Shown here: positions 1-8,081 of the stretch, piece by piece
Layout of the letters: each line of letters opens with the position of its first letter
Position numbering within the stretch: the stretch's first letter is position 1
NCBI GenBank assembly: GCA_030149815.1
Contig: JASLHI010000055.1
Span: 1-57,570, forward strand
Source of the DNA: Aquirhabdus sp.
GTDB lineage: Bacteria > Pseudomonadota > Gammaproteobacteria > Pseudomonadales > Moraxellaceae
Direction: 5' to 3'
DNA: 57,570 nt
The notes under the pieces: generated by a model
Database searches by the model: none
Told to the model about the DNA's origin: nothing
Seen by the model: the letters and a program-made list of their open reading frames with translations, nothing else
Position numbers and translations under genes: made by a program

Positions 1-115
1 CCCTGGGGTTTACCCCCTAAAGAGCCGTTCGAGACTAGGACGTTGATAGGATCGGTGTGGAAGCGTGGTGACACGTGAAGCTAACGATTACTAATTGCTC
101 GTGAGGCTTGACTAT
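1..115 (+). rRNA. rrl: 23S ribosomal RNA, 3' end (partial)
   Basis: The first ~115 bases match the conserved 3' end of bacterial 23S rRNA, including GAGCCGTTCGAGACTAGGAC and the terminal GTGAGGCTTGACT that corresponds to the end of E. coli 23S. The 5' part lies outside the window. It is transcribed rightward and followed by a ~200-base spacer and a 5S gene. The exact 3' end is estimated from the E. coli alignment. Confidence 0.93.
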
Positions 116-317
116 ACAACACCCAAGCGGTTGTTGTAGAAAATGGCTTCAAAGGTTAAATGATCAAACAAAGCGAAAGCACAAAGCTTGATTCAGATTT
201 AGATGATTTAAATAATCAGTTAACGACAACTCAGTCAGCCCAATCTAGCAAATTGGCAACGTAGTAAAAGCAGTGAAAGGATTACCTTGAGCGTGCGACT
301 AACGAGCCTAACAGTTG
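116..317 (+). other. 23S-5S internal transcribed spacer
   Basis: About 200 bases separate the 23S 3' end from the 5S gene. I see no tRNA in it. The first part (CACCCAAGCGGTTGTTGTAG) and the last part (GAGCCTAACAGTTGTGC) contain a complementary CAAC/GTTG pairing of the kind used in processing stems around mature rRNAs. It is presumably removed during rRNA maturation. Confidence 0.7.
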
Positions 318-432
318 TGCTGAGGACTATAGCGAGAGTGAACCACCTGATCCCATCCCGAACTCAGAAGTGAAACCTCTTTGCGCCGATGGTAGTGTGG
401 CATTCGCCATGTGAGAGTAGGGCATCCTCAGC
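318..432 (+). rRNA. rrf: 5S ribosomal RNA
   Basis: This segment of ~115 bases carries the 5S core (CCACCTGATCCCATCCCGAA and CTCAGAAGTGAAAC). Its ends pair as a terminal helix (TGCTGAGGA with TCCTCAGC). It directly follows the 23S spacer and precedes a strong intrinsic terminator, so it is the last gene of an rrn operon. Confidence 0.95.
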
Positions 433-444
433 TCATTTATTCCT

Positions 445-483
445 AAGCCCCCCAACTTTAATTAGTTGGGGGGCTTTTATTTG
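445..483 (+). terminator. rrn operon terminator
   Basis: The hairpin AAGCCCCCCAACT / AGTTGGGGGGCTT has a short AT loop and is followed by TTTTATTT. It lies 13 bases after the 5S gene, as expected for the end of an rRNA operon. Confidence 0.93.
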
Positions 484-540
484 GCGCAGGGCTGAAAAAT
501 AGGGATATTTATAATCAAATGATTATGAAAATCTAGACGT

Positions 541-579
541 AAAAAAGGCGGTAACTCAGAGTTACGGCCTTTTTATTTG
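541..579. terminator. bidirectional terminator between 5S and yehS
   Basis: An imperfect hairpin (AAAGGCGGTAACT / AGTTACGGCCTTT) is flanked by A-runs on the left and T-runs on the right. It can therefore act for rrn read-through on the plus strand and for the convergent yehS-like gene on the minus strand. Confidence 0.75.
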
Positions 580-590
580 GCTGAATTGGA

Positions 591-1055
591 TTATGTCTTA
601 CGAATGCGTAAGGTCAAACCTTTTAAGAAGTTTCTTAAAAACTGATCACCACAAGCTCGGTAATTACTATGACCTTCAGCACGGAACAGAGCAGATAACT
701 CAGGTTTGGAGATATTGAAGTCTACTGATTGCAGAATGCTTTGCATGTCCTCATCTTTCAAATTAAAAGCAACTCGTAGCTTTTTCAGCATCAGGTTATT
801 TGAATTTGGCAATGTAACAGGCGGAGACGGTTGACCATCTTTTTTACCGCGTAAATGAATAACTAAGCCATTTAAAAAGTACAGCATTGTTTCGTCTGGT
901 ATCGCTAGAAATTCGGCATCATCTTCTGGACGTAAGAAATCTGTAATATCAGCTTTGGCAACACGGTAGTCTACCAACGCAAAGATATCGACCATACGAC
1001 TGTCAGAAATGTTGAGCATATAGCGTATGCTGCGTAATACGTCATTATTCATCAT
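591..1055 (-). CDS. yehS: YehS family protein (DUF1456)
   Basis: This 154-residue protein has two copies of the DUF1456 module. The second contains LKKLRVAFNLKDEDM and GDQFLRNFLKGL, which closely parallels E. coli YehS (156 aa). No transmembrane segment or signal peptide is visible. The family has no firmly established function; it is a soluble, all-helical protein. The gene starts with two adjacent ATG codons (1053-1055 or 1050-1052) and lies 21 bases downstream of the PA4642-like gene on the same strand, so they may be co-transcribed. The family call is confident; the role is unknown. Confidence 0.88.
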   Translation of the reverse strand: MMNNDVLRSIRYMLNISDSRMVDIFALVDYRVAKADITDFLRPEDDAEFLAIPDETMLYFLNGLVIHLRGKKDGQPSPPVTLPNSNNLMLKKLRVAFNLKDEDMQSILQSVDFNISKPELSALFRAEGHSNYRACGDQFLRNFLKGLTLRIRKT

Positions 1056-1076
1056 GATTGCACGACATTCATTAGA

Positions 1077-1364
1077 TTAAGCATACTTTGTGAGGAGTTC
1101 AAGGAACTGTGTATTCTGATTTGGGTGAGCTGAGATCACTTGGGCTAAAGTACGACCTTTTTGGTCTAACGCACTAACATTACGCCCTAGTTCTTTGAAT
1201 TTTACAAGGAGACGTTCAAAATCAAACGGACGCATGTGCTTGTAGGCATCGTATAAAACATGGAAATCAGCATCAACGCCTTCTGGTGGTAAGTGATTTA
1301 GAAATGCAAATACGCGCTTGTCTGACCATTCTTCGTTAAATGTTGCGGGCTGATTAAAAGCCAT
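1077..1364 (-). CDS. PA4642 family protein (function unknown)
   Basis: This 95-residue soluble protein has the pattern LPPEGVDADFHVLYDAYKHM, then FERLLVKF and DQKGRTL, which resembles the small PA4642-type family of Pseudomonas and Acinetobacter. The role is unknown. The ATG at 1362-1364 is preceded by GGAG at good spacing, which supports this start. It is followed closely by yehS. Upstream, two terminators end the min transcript, so it probably has its own promoter in 1365-1420. Confidence 0.8.
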   Translation of the reverse strand: MAFNQPATFNEEWSDKRVFAFLNHLPPEGVDADFHVLYDAYKHMRPFDFERLLVKFKELGRNVSALDQKGRTLAQVISAHPNQNTQFLELLTKYA

Positions 1365-1417
1365 AATTACTCCAGAATTAATAAATCTTGTTTACGACTG
1401 ACGTGCTGCTAGATCAT

Positions 1418-1466
1418 AAAAAAAGGCAAAAAGACATGCACTGCGAGGTGTGTCATTTTGCCTTAA
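1418..1466 (-). terminator. second minE terminator
   Basis: Read on the minus strand, AAGGCAAAA / TTTTGCCTT forms a 9-pair stem extended by TGTC/GACA after one mismatch, and it ends in CCTTTTTTTAT. It lies downstream of minE and is a canonical intrinsic terminator. Confidence 0.85.
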
Positions 1467-1483
1467 TTCTCTTCATCAATAAA

Positions 1484-1526
1484 GAAAAAGAACTGCATAT
1501 GATTATTCATCAAATCATATGCAGTA
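1484..1526 (-). terminator. first minE terminator (perfect 11-bp dyad)
   Basis: CTGCATATGAT (1493-1503) is perfectly repeated in inverse as ATCATATGCAG (1514-1524). On the minus strand the stem is followed by TTCTTTTTC. It starts about 20 bases after the minE stop codon and precedes a second terminator. Confidence 0.75.
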
Positions 1527-1545
1527 TTGTTTTTGCATATTTACC

Positions 1546-1821
1546 TTAAGTCGGTTGGTCTTCAGGTAAGTTAATATTCATTTCCAACATTTCGATATTA
1601 TCTTCGGAACGAATAGTCATGTGGATATCATTCGTGTTGACGCCGCGAACATAACGATTAACGACTTCCATAATTTCAGATTTCATACGATTAATCGTTT
1701 CCTGAGACAAACGACGACCCAAACGATTTTCGGTCGCGATGATCACTTTTAAACGGTCAGCTGCAGTCTTACGACTCGTTGGTGCAGGCTCTGATTTAAA
1801 TAGGTTTGCCCAAAAGCTCAT
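1546..1821 (-). CDS. minE: cell division topological specificity factor MinE
   Basis: MinE binds MinD at the membrane and stimulates its ATPase, driving the pole-to-pole oscillation that restricts division to mid-cell. The 91-residue product has the expected N-terminal membrane-targeting and anti-MinCD segment (MSFWANLFK, then AADRLKVIIATENR). A C-terminal topological-specificity domain ends in MLEMNINLP. Its ATG overlaps the minD stop codon in ATGA (1818-1821), so the two are translationally coupled. Two tandem terminators follow. Length and order match the family. Confidence 0.97.
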   Translation of the reverse strand: MSFWANLFKSEPAPTSRKTAADRLKVIIATENRLGRRLSQETINRMKSEIMEVVNRYVRGVNTNDIHMTIRSEDNIEMLEMNINLPEDQPT

Positions 1822-2636
1822 GATTGAACTCCGAAGAATCGTGCCAACCAGCCTTGTTTTTGTGGCTGAATATGGCGATATGGACGGTCTTCGCCCAAGA
1901 ATCGTGCAACGAGATCATCGTAGGCTTGACCTGCTTTTGAATCGATATCACGAATTGTTGGAACACCTTGGTTTGATGCATTCAGTACAGAAGTACATTC
2001 TGGAATAACACCAAGTGTTGGAACTTTGAGAATATCTTTTGAAATGTCATCAATGGTCATCATTTCATCACGGCTAGCGCGATCTGGGTCGAAGCGGGTA
2101 ATCACAAGATGTTCGCGTACGCGACCAATGTTTTGCTCAACTTTCTTGGTTTTGCTATGTAGCATGCCAATGATACGATCTGAGTCACGAACTGAGGAAA
2201 TTTCAGGATTGGTGACAATCAGTGCTTCATCTGCGTGATACATTGCGAGAATTGCACCGCGCTCGATACCTGCTGGAGAATCACATACGATGTAATCGAA
2301 GTCTGCAGAAAGTTCTTCAATAACACGTGCTACGCCTTCATCGGTGAGTGCGTCTTTATCACGCGTTTGGCTTGCAGGTAATACATAAAGCGTTTCAATT
2401 TCGCGATCACGAATTAAGGCTTGTGAAAGGCGAGCTTCATTATGAATGACGTTAACAAGATCATATACTACGCGGCGTTCACAGCCCATAATCAAGTCGA
2501 GATTACGTAGGCCGACGTCAAAATCTACAACAACAGTTTTATAACCACGTAGGGCTAAACCAGTGGCAAATGATGCGCTAGTCGTCGTTTTGCCGACGCC
2601 GCCTTTACCTGAGGTTACGACAACGATTTTTGCCAC
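1818..2636 (-). CDS. minD: septum site-determining ATPase MinD
   Basis: MinD is the membrane-cycling ATPase that recruits MinC and is displaced by MinE. The 272-residue sequence begins MAKIVVVTSGKGGVGKTT and carries the deviant Walker A motif GKGGVGKT (about residues 10-17). The next motif, VVVDFDVGLRNLDL, is typical of the MinD/ParA class. The end (QGWLARFFGVQS) is an amphipathic membrane-targeting helix. The ATG is preceded by AAAGGAG on the minus strand. It overlaps minE by four bases and lies 211 bases after minC. Confidence 0.98.
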   Translation of the reverse strand: MAKIVVVTSGKGGVGKTTTSASFATGLALRGYKTVVVDFDVGLRNLDLIMGCERRVVYDLVNVIHNEARLSQALIRDREIETLYVLPASQTRDKDALTDEGVARVIEELSADFDYIVCDSPAGIERGAILAMYHADEALIVTNPEISSVRDSDRIIGMLHSKTKKVEQNIGRVREHLVITRFDPDRASRDEMMTIDDISKDILKVPTLGVIPECTSVLNASNQGVPTIRDIDSKAGQAYDDLVARFLGEDRPYRHIQPQKQGWLARFFGVQS

Positions 2637-2847
2637 ATTAAACTCCTTTCCCTGATATTGAATCTTGCGATGACAGCATCAGCTTTTGTAAAAAATAGCA
2701 CTTAAATTAAAGTGCACTATGTATCGTAAATCAAAAAAATCAATCAAGCGTATCAGTATACTAAAATTGGTTTAATCGCAACATTGTTACCGAAAAATAC
2801 CGTATTTTTTAGCATCTTTGTCTAAATTTGATTCAAATGGCGTGCCA
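2637..2847. other. minC-minD intergenic region
   Basis: These 211 bases separate minC from minD, whereas minD and minE overlap. The segment is AT-rich and holds no convincing reading frame. Its length leaves room for a minDE promoter, but I could not fix one with confidence. Confidence 0.45.
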
Positions 2848-3549
2848 TTAAGACGGATTGATCAGATTGAATTCTAGAGTGCCTTCAGAAGATAGGCTGA
2901 TATAAACTGCTTTTCCGATCATTTCTGTGGGGATGTCTTCAGCTACACAAAATGTTCCTGAAACTGAAACGAGCTCTGCTTCAAGTCGCTGACAGAAAAT
3001 ATGTACATTCAGTGCGCCTGATGCACCAGCCATTAAACGTCCTCGCGCTGTACCATAAACATGAATTGAGCCTGCGGAAATAACTTCAGCACCGCTATTC
3101 ATGTCTGCCATTAAAATCAGATCACCTTGTTCAATGACGAGACGTTGCCCTGTACGCAATACTTCTGTGTGAAGTGTATCGCCAGTTGTTTCCTCTTCAA
3201 CAGCTTGCTTCTTTTTTACGCCAAACGATCCATTTTTAGGTTCGGCTGCAGGTTCTGTTGGTGTAATTCGTTGCATTGCTGGATCTGCGGCGAGTACTGG
3301 GAATTGAATTGCACGAGCCTGATTTGCAAGTAAGCCTTCCACAACCGCAAAAGGCTGTAATCCATGCTGACGGAGTAGGGCTAAGAGATCGTCTAAAGGA
3401 AGTTCAATTGTGGCATCAACAATCACAGGCATTCCGATAAGTTTACTTGCCAGATTGGTGATGTCGCGTTCTATATTTGCGAGGTTGTCAGTTTCTAATG
3501 TAATTCGAGTAAAACTAACCATTTTGCCATTCAGGCGAATATCGCTCAT
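2848..3549 (-). CDS. minC: septum site-determining protein MinC
   Basis: MinC inhibits FtsZ assembly away from mid-cell when recruited to the membrane by MinD. The 233-residue product has an N-terminal FtsZ-inhibitory domain (MSDIRLNGKMVSFTRI to about residue 105), a variable linker, and a C-terminal beta-helix domain. The latter has the characteristic RTGQRLVIEQGDLILM, GAEVISAGSIHVYGTARGR and GASG. I chose the ATG at 3547-3549 because it gives the usual family start and length (E. coli 231 aa). A longer in-frame extension to 3651 adds residues not found in the family. It is transcribed towards minD/minE. Confidence 0.95.
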   Translation of the reverse strand: MSDIRLNGKMVSFTRITLETDNLANIERDITNLASKLIGMPVIVDATIELPLDDLLALLRQHGLQPFAVVEGLLANQARAIQFPVLAADPAMQRITPTEPAAEPKNGSFGVKKKQAVEEETTGDTLHTEVLRTGQRLVIEQGDLILMADMNSGAEVISAGSIHVYGTARGRLMAGASGALNVHIFCQRLEAELVSVSGTFCVAEDIPTEMIGKAVYISLSSEGTLEFNLINPS

Positions 3550-3766
3550 GAGTCGAGATGTCCTTAAGGTCAACAGCTTAATGAGTGACCATTTATTAAC
3601 TAAAAATGCGTATATGACAACCAGATGTGCGTGAGTGAAATTTATCCTCACGGACTGACGCAGTTCGCATCGTAGAGCAAAATATCTCGAAGTGCTAGAG
3701 ATAAACTATGAGAATTCTAACTTCGATCATTTTGCTTAATCTTATCCGTTGATCAATAGAGTCTTA

Positions 3767-4813
3767 TCAAGTGTTCTCATGATTTGTTGAGCTGTAATCT
3801 GCTGTTTTCCATTGTTGAATGGAAACTTGTTTTCGAATGACATCGATGGCTTCGATAACCACAGAGTTTACTAAAGCCTCAAATTCTGGTGTGTGTACAT
3901 GTAGGCTTCCGATATGGTGCGCAACTTCTGAATAGATTGGATAAGGTTGCTGAATAAATGGCTGCAATAATTCGATAGTCATATTTTCTGCGAGTTTCAC
4001 GCTCACTGATTCCAAACGTTGAGAAATAAGACTTCCGATAACAGGCATCAAATTCAGCATTTGTTGTAGCTCTGGCGTGTTTTGTATCGAGTATTCAACG
4101 GCATTTGTCACATATTGGCTGAGGATTTCCTGATGTTCTTGGATGTAGCTTGGTAAATTAGCTTCCAATATTTCTGTAAGGACTTTAATGAGTTGAGGTC
4201 GGTGAGTATCAATAATTCGATCTAATAGAACGTAGTGTGTTTTATTCTCTTTTAGTTCGGATGATATGCCGTCAAGAACGCGTAAGACGATTCGATCAGA
4301 GAGTTCTTCAAGCACTAATTCATAATAAAAACGACCTTTAACAATCCAAGAGCTAGGGAGGATGGAGTAACCTAATAAATAAAGACGATAGGCAATAATA
4401 AAGGTTCGAAATAATCGTAATGGGCGCAGAATAGGTAAGCACCCTAAAACCTCGTACCAGTGAATAAAAGGAAAGAAAAACCAGCGAAAATAACGTCGCT
4501 GGATAATTGCAAGAAACCAGCGAACTGAAATTTCAATGACTAAAAAGCCAGTGATAAAGTGATTGGTGTTTTTTAAGGTTTTGTTTAGAAGAAGCTCTTG
4601 TGTAGGAGAGACATTCAAAAGCCCCATTAAATCTTGTATCCAGCCAAAATCAGCATGCAGAATATATTGAGCAGTCAATAGAACTAGACTGGCTAAAACA
4701 CTCACCACCATGAGCATGTCATAAACTAGGCTAATTTTGCTTGGCTGTGGGCGTGGAGATGATATTGAACTCTCCTCAGTTTTAGCCGAGGAGGAGATTG
4801 AATCAAGTGACAT
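3767..4813 (-). CDS. membrane protein with voltage-sensor-like helices, function unknown
   Basis: The 348-residue protein has about four hydrophobic helices in residues 30-150 and then a long soluble helical domain. The fourth helix carries Arg at 130, 133 and 136 (ILRPLRLFRTF), with another at 143, like the S4 of voltage-sensor domains. No pore helix or selectivity filter follows. The C-terminal ~190 residues are helical and contain repeated leucine-rich stretches (LIKVLTEILEANLP, LLQPFIQQ). I do not recognise a characterised family. The ATG has AAAGG upstream. It sits alone between minC and an acyltransferase. Confidence 0.75.
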   Translation of the reverse strand: MSLDSISSSAKTEESSISSPRPQPSKISLVYDMLMVVSVLASLVLLTAQYILHADFGWIQDLMGLLNVSPTQELLLNKTLKNTNHFITGFLVIEISVRWFLAIIQRRYFRWFFFPFIHWYEVLGCLPILRPLRLFRTFIIAYRLYLLGYSILPSSWIVKGRFYYELVLEELSDRIVLRVLDGISSELKENKTHYVLLDRIIDTHRPQLIKVLTEILEANLPSYIQEHQEILSQYVTNAVEYSIQNTPELQQMLNLMPVIGSLISQRLESVSVKLAENMTIELLQPFIQQPYPIYSEVAHHIGSLHVHTPEFEALVNSVVIEAIDVIRKQVSIQQWKTADYSSTNHENT

Positions 4814-4887
4814 TTAGTATGACCTTTAGTGCTTAATCACCAGTATTGATCAATCTTTGGTGATGGTCAAATCATTGTAGATTTGCT

Positions 4888-5862
4888 CTATTTTGCATTG
4901 ATTTGAATATTTGCAGGTGCAAGCGCATCGTCTACATGGTTAAAACGATTCAACATGTGGTCAATAGTTCGTTGCTTACTAGCCCACAATTCAGCAACCC
5001 ATGTGTGAAAACGTGCTCGAAATTCGCGATCTTCCTCGTAATCACCATTTAAGGCCCAATCTGGAATTTGTATTTCACGTAAATCGACACCAATCCGTCG
5101 AACACGCCCCATCCAGAAGTCTGTATATCCTGGGATGCCATCTGGATAGACAATCGTCATATCAATCAAACCATCAACACGTTGCCCTAAAATTTGAATA
5201 GCCAACCCTAAACCTCCAGCTTTTGGTTTCAACAAGTTAGGATAGGGTGACTGCTGTGCAGCATGTTTTTTTTGCGTGAATCGTGTGCCTTCTAAATAGT
5301 TAAGTAAGGTAAACGGCTGATTTAATAAGCCTTCACACGCGCGTTTTGCTTCCATCATGTCTTGTAATTTTAATGCTGGATTCTTTGCAATAGCTTCTTT
5401 GCTATGTCGCTTCATCATTGGGAAGCCTAAAATTTTAAAGGCTAAGCCTAGAAATGGAATAAAAATCAGCTCCCATTTCGTAAAAAAACGCGTCAATGGC
5501 ATACGCGGTAGACCAATATGTTGCATGACCGTTGTATCAACCCAACTTTGGTGATTGCAAATAAGCAGGTATTGTTTATCGAGACTCAAGCCTGTTGGCA
5601 TGGTGAGTTGCCATTCAATTTCAGGAAGAGCATTGTCAATAAGCCAACTATTGATACCTAGCCATTTATTGGTGATGTTAATAGCCAACTGATCTAGCGT
5701 TTCCCCAGCTAAACGGGTTGGTGTGAGAGCCCGCACTAGTCCGATTGCTAACACTGGAGGACCTAACGTAAAAGTACTGGCAGTGATCGCTGCACCGATT
5801 AGAGTCCCACGCGCACGCTCAATTAATGAAGGTTGTGATGATAATGCTGAAATGCGTGCCAT
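4888..5862 (-). CDS. YihG-like PlsC-family acyltransferase
   Basis: This protein probably transfers acyl groups to lysophospholipid at the inner membrane. It has an N-terminal hydrophobic anchor (about residues 20-45), then motif I NHQSWVD (HX4D catalytic dyad), motif III LEGTRFTQKKH, and a downstream IVYPDG motif. The spacing and the phrase EGTRFTQ match E. coli YihG, a 1-acylglycerol-3-phosphate acyltransferase homologue, at similar length (324 versus 310 aa). The ATG at 5860-5862 has GGAG upstream. The exact substrate cannot be read from the sequence. Confidence 0.87.
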   Translation of the reverse strand: MARISALSSQPSLIERARGTLIGAAITASTFTLGPPVLAIGLVRALTPTRLAGETLDQLAINITNKWLGINSWLIDNALPEIEWQLTMPTGLSLDKQYLLICNHQSWVDTTVMQHIGLPRMPLTRFFTKWELIFIPFLGLAFKILGFPMMKRHSKEAIAKNPALKLQDMMEAKRACEGLLNQPFTLLNYLEGTRFTQKKHAAQQSPYPNLLKPKAGGLGLAIQILGQRVDGLIDMTIVYPDGIPGYTDFWMGRVRRIGVDLREIQIPDWALNGDYEEDREFRARFHTWVAELWASKQRTIDHMLNRFNHVDDALAPANIQINAK

Positions 5863-6226
5863 CGTTTAGCTCCGATCAGAATAAACAGCTTAAAATTAAG
5901 TTTGCACTATCATATTGATTAAGTACGGTTAGGGCAATGTCAAAAATGCGCATGTGTATATTAATGCTTTTTTAGATAGTTGAGCTTTAAGTCGTTTTGT
6001 AACATTTAGATTTATTTTAAGTTTTATGGAAAATATTATCGTATCTAGTGATCCGTCTTTTTTATTTTTAGCTCAGATTGAGTCTGAAAAATAAGATAAT
6101 CTGCCATTGTTAATTCATTTGCCATGTAACAAAATGTATTATTGTTAACAAAAAGTATATGGCGTGAATAGCGTGGTAGCTATCACAATGTGCTTGTTAA
6201 AAAACATTAAATTTTGGAGAAAGTTC
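5863..6226. other. divergent AT-rich intergenic region
   Basis: These 364 bases separate the minus-strand acyltransferase from the plus-strand lipoprotein. They are AT-rich and should hold both promoters. I see no gene or conserved RNA in them. Confidence 0.5.
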
Positions 6227-6907
6227 ATGCGTTTATTAATGATCACTGCATTAACAGCAGGCATTACATTGTCAGGATGTGCAACAGATCCACAAACTGG
6301 TCAATCTGCATACAGAAATACAGGTATGGGTGCTGGCGCGGGTGCATTATTGGGCGCACTTGCAGGTGCAGCAACAAGCAAAGGTAAAAATCGTGGTTCA
6401 CGTATGCTGGAAGGTGCTGCAATTGGTGGCGTACTCGGCGGTGGTGTAGGTGCCTATATGGATCACCAAGCTGCGCAGTTACGTCAGCAAATGCAAGGTA
6501 CGGGTGTTGATGTTCAGCGTAATGCGCAAACTGGTGCTGTTGATCTAATCATGCCTGGCGCGATCACATTTGCGACGGGTCGTTCTGATATTAACCCATC
6601 TTTTGCGGGTACTTTGACTCAGTTGGCTCAAACTTTGAATCAAAATACTCAGCAGACAATCACTGTACGTGGTTACACTGATAACGTAGGTAATGCTGCA
6701 TTCAACCAACAATTATCACAAGATCGTGCTAATAGCGTTGCGAATTATCTGGTACGTAACGGTGTTGCTTCAAGTCGTTTACAAGCGGTTGGTTATGGTA
6801 TGAACAATCCTGTTGCAGATAATTCAACAGAAGCAGGTCGTAGCCAAAATCGTCGTGTAGAGCTCAGTATCAATCCACCAGCTTCAGCGCCAGCTCAATA
6901 TCAATAA
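6227..6907 (+). CDS. OmpA-family lipoprotein with glycine-zipper domain (YiaD-like)
   Basis: This outer-membrane lipoprotein is predicted to bind peptidoglycan. The 226-residue product starts with a lipoprotein signal ending in TLSGC (Cys18). A glycine-zipper segment follows (GAGAGALLGALAGAATS and GAAIGGVLGGGVGAY). The C-terminal OmpA domain (about residues 110-220) contains TVRGYTDNVG, LSQDRANSVANYL and NRRVEL, the peptidoglycan-binding signature. I chose the ATG at 6227 because GGAGA precedes it and it gives a clean signal peptide. An upstream in-frame start at 6164 would bury the signal. It is a single gene with its own terminator. Confidence 0.93.
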   Translation: MRLLMITALTAGITLSGCATDPQTGQSAYRNTGMGAGAGALLGALAGAATSKGKNRGSRMLEGAAIGGVLGGGVGAYMDHQAAQLRQQMQGTGVDVQRNAQTGAVDLIMPGAITFATGRSDINPSFAGTLTQLAQTLNQNTQQTITVRGYTDNVGNAAFNQQLSQDRANSVANYLVRNGVASSRLQAVGYGMNNPVADNSTEAGRSQNRRVELSINPPASAPAQYQ

Positions 6908-6936
6908 GCATTCATTTATATAACTCATGCTGTATA

Positions 6937-6965
6937 CAAAAAACCGATTTCGATCGGTTTTTTGT
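6937..6965 (+). terminator. terminator after OmpA-like lipoprotein gene
   Basis: AAAAAACCGAT and ATCGGTTTTTT pair as an 11-base stem around a TTCG loop. The right arm supplies the T-run. Confidence 0.92.
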
Positions 6966-7189
6966 ATTTATAGTGGTCAAAACGTGTTGCAATCGTATGC
7001 AGGTAATCGATAAATCGCTGTTATTCACAGGTCAACATGTTCAGATTTGTATTTTCGGGCATTTTTTCAGATGATAATAGTTTGTCAAACTCGTGATGAG
7101 TGTTAGGATTGGCGATATTGACTTTGATTGCGATGATATTGTCGTAAATATGGACTGCCAACAACAAAATTAAAATGCTGAGGGATGTT

Positions 7190-8017
7190 ATGCGTCATTT
7201 GTTTATTGCTCCAGTGACCGTCACGATGACTGGAATATTGATGCTGTCAGGATGCAGCTATTTACATTTACCGTCTATGGGTCTTCAGAGTGGTACAAGA
7301 AGTGATCCAACGATTGTTGAGCCACGTAAACTCCCAAATTTTGATGTGAGTCAGCCAGTAGATACAGGCCGTTTTACGCCGCATTGGTTTTCTTTAGGGA
7401 GTTGGGCTGTCGATCGGTTCCGTAAAGATCAAGGCGAGCTTTTTCAACCTGTGCCAGTCCTCGATCAAAAATATGCTTTGGTATATTTTTATCGTCCGCA
7501 AAGTCGTTGGGCTGAGGGAGAAATTTTAGCTGCAAGTATTTTTATTAACGGTATTCGTATACCGAGCTTGCTGAATAATAGCTACTACTGGATTGAAATG
7601 AAGCCGGGTACTTACCGGATGAGAGTGAGTCGTCCTTTAGGGTTTATCTATTTTCAAAAAGGCACGGTAGCTGACTTCCAAGTTGAAGCGGGTAAGACTT
7701 ATTATTTGCGCTACGATGAGGAAAATTCTCATGGTCATCCAGATCCAGCATTAGGTTTATTGAACGCAGGTCCTTTAAATCAACTTCCTGAAAAAGATGC
7801 AATTCAAGAAATTCGTACAACAACGTTAAAAACACCTGGCTATAGTTTTGTTGAAGATCCAGATAAACCAGTTCTTGCTCAACAAGACGTTGCGAAAGGT
7901 GATTATGCATCGTTTAATGGACAAGAAGGTAAGCCTGTACCTAATGCACGACTGGAAAGAAAACAGGATGTTGCTTTGGGTATTCCAGTGAGATGGTGGA
8001 ATCCGTTCACATGGTAA
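7190..8017 (+). CDS. DUF2846-like lipoprotein
   Basis: The 275-residue lipoprotein has the signal MRHLFIAPVTVTMTGILMLSGC. Its middle part (about residues 95-185) reads ALVYFYRPQSRW, IFINGIRIPSL, MKPGTYRMRVSR and VEAGKTYYLRY. This looks like a beta-rich DUF2846 domain, which is found in lipoproteins of unknown role. The ATG at 7190 has GAGGGA a few bases upstream and yields the signal peptide at once; an in-frame ATG at 7175 only adds five residues. It is a single gene with its own terminator. Function unknown. Confidence 0.8.
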   Translation: MRHLFIAPVTVTMTGILMLSGCSYLHLPSMGLQSGTRSDPTIVEPRKLPNFDVSQPVDTGRFTPHWFSLGSWAVDRFRKDQGELFQPVPVLDQKYALVYFYRPQSRWAEGEILAASIFINGIRIPSLLNNSYYWIEMKPGTYRMRVSRPLGFIYFQKGTVADFQVEAGKTYYLRYDEENSHGHPDPALGLLNAGPLNQLPEKDAIQEIRTTTLKTPGYSFVEDPDKPVLAQQDVAKGDYASFNGQEGKPVPNARLERKQDVALGIPVRWWNPFTW

Positions 8018-8032
8018 GATGATTGAATCTCA

Positions 8033-8068
8033 AAAAGACAACTCCAACAAGGGTTGTCTTTTTTTTAT
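8033..8068 (+). terminator. terminator between convergent genes
   Basis: AAGACAAC / GTTGTCTT form a stem with an A-run before and eight T after. It sits between the DUF2846-like gene and the convergent yihY gene and may work in both directions. Confidence 0.85.
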
Positions 8069-8081
8069 AGATTGATGGTGG

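Noticed and set aside
116..317. A tRNA gene in the 23S-5S spacer
   Set aside because: No cloverleaf or TTCGA-type T-loop with a matching acceptor stem could be drawn.
3550..3651. N-terminal extension of MinC to 3651
   Set aside because: The added 34 residues do not match MinC; the ATG at 3547-3549 gives the family start and length.
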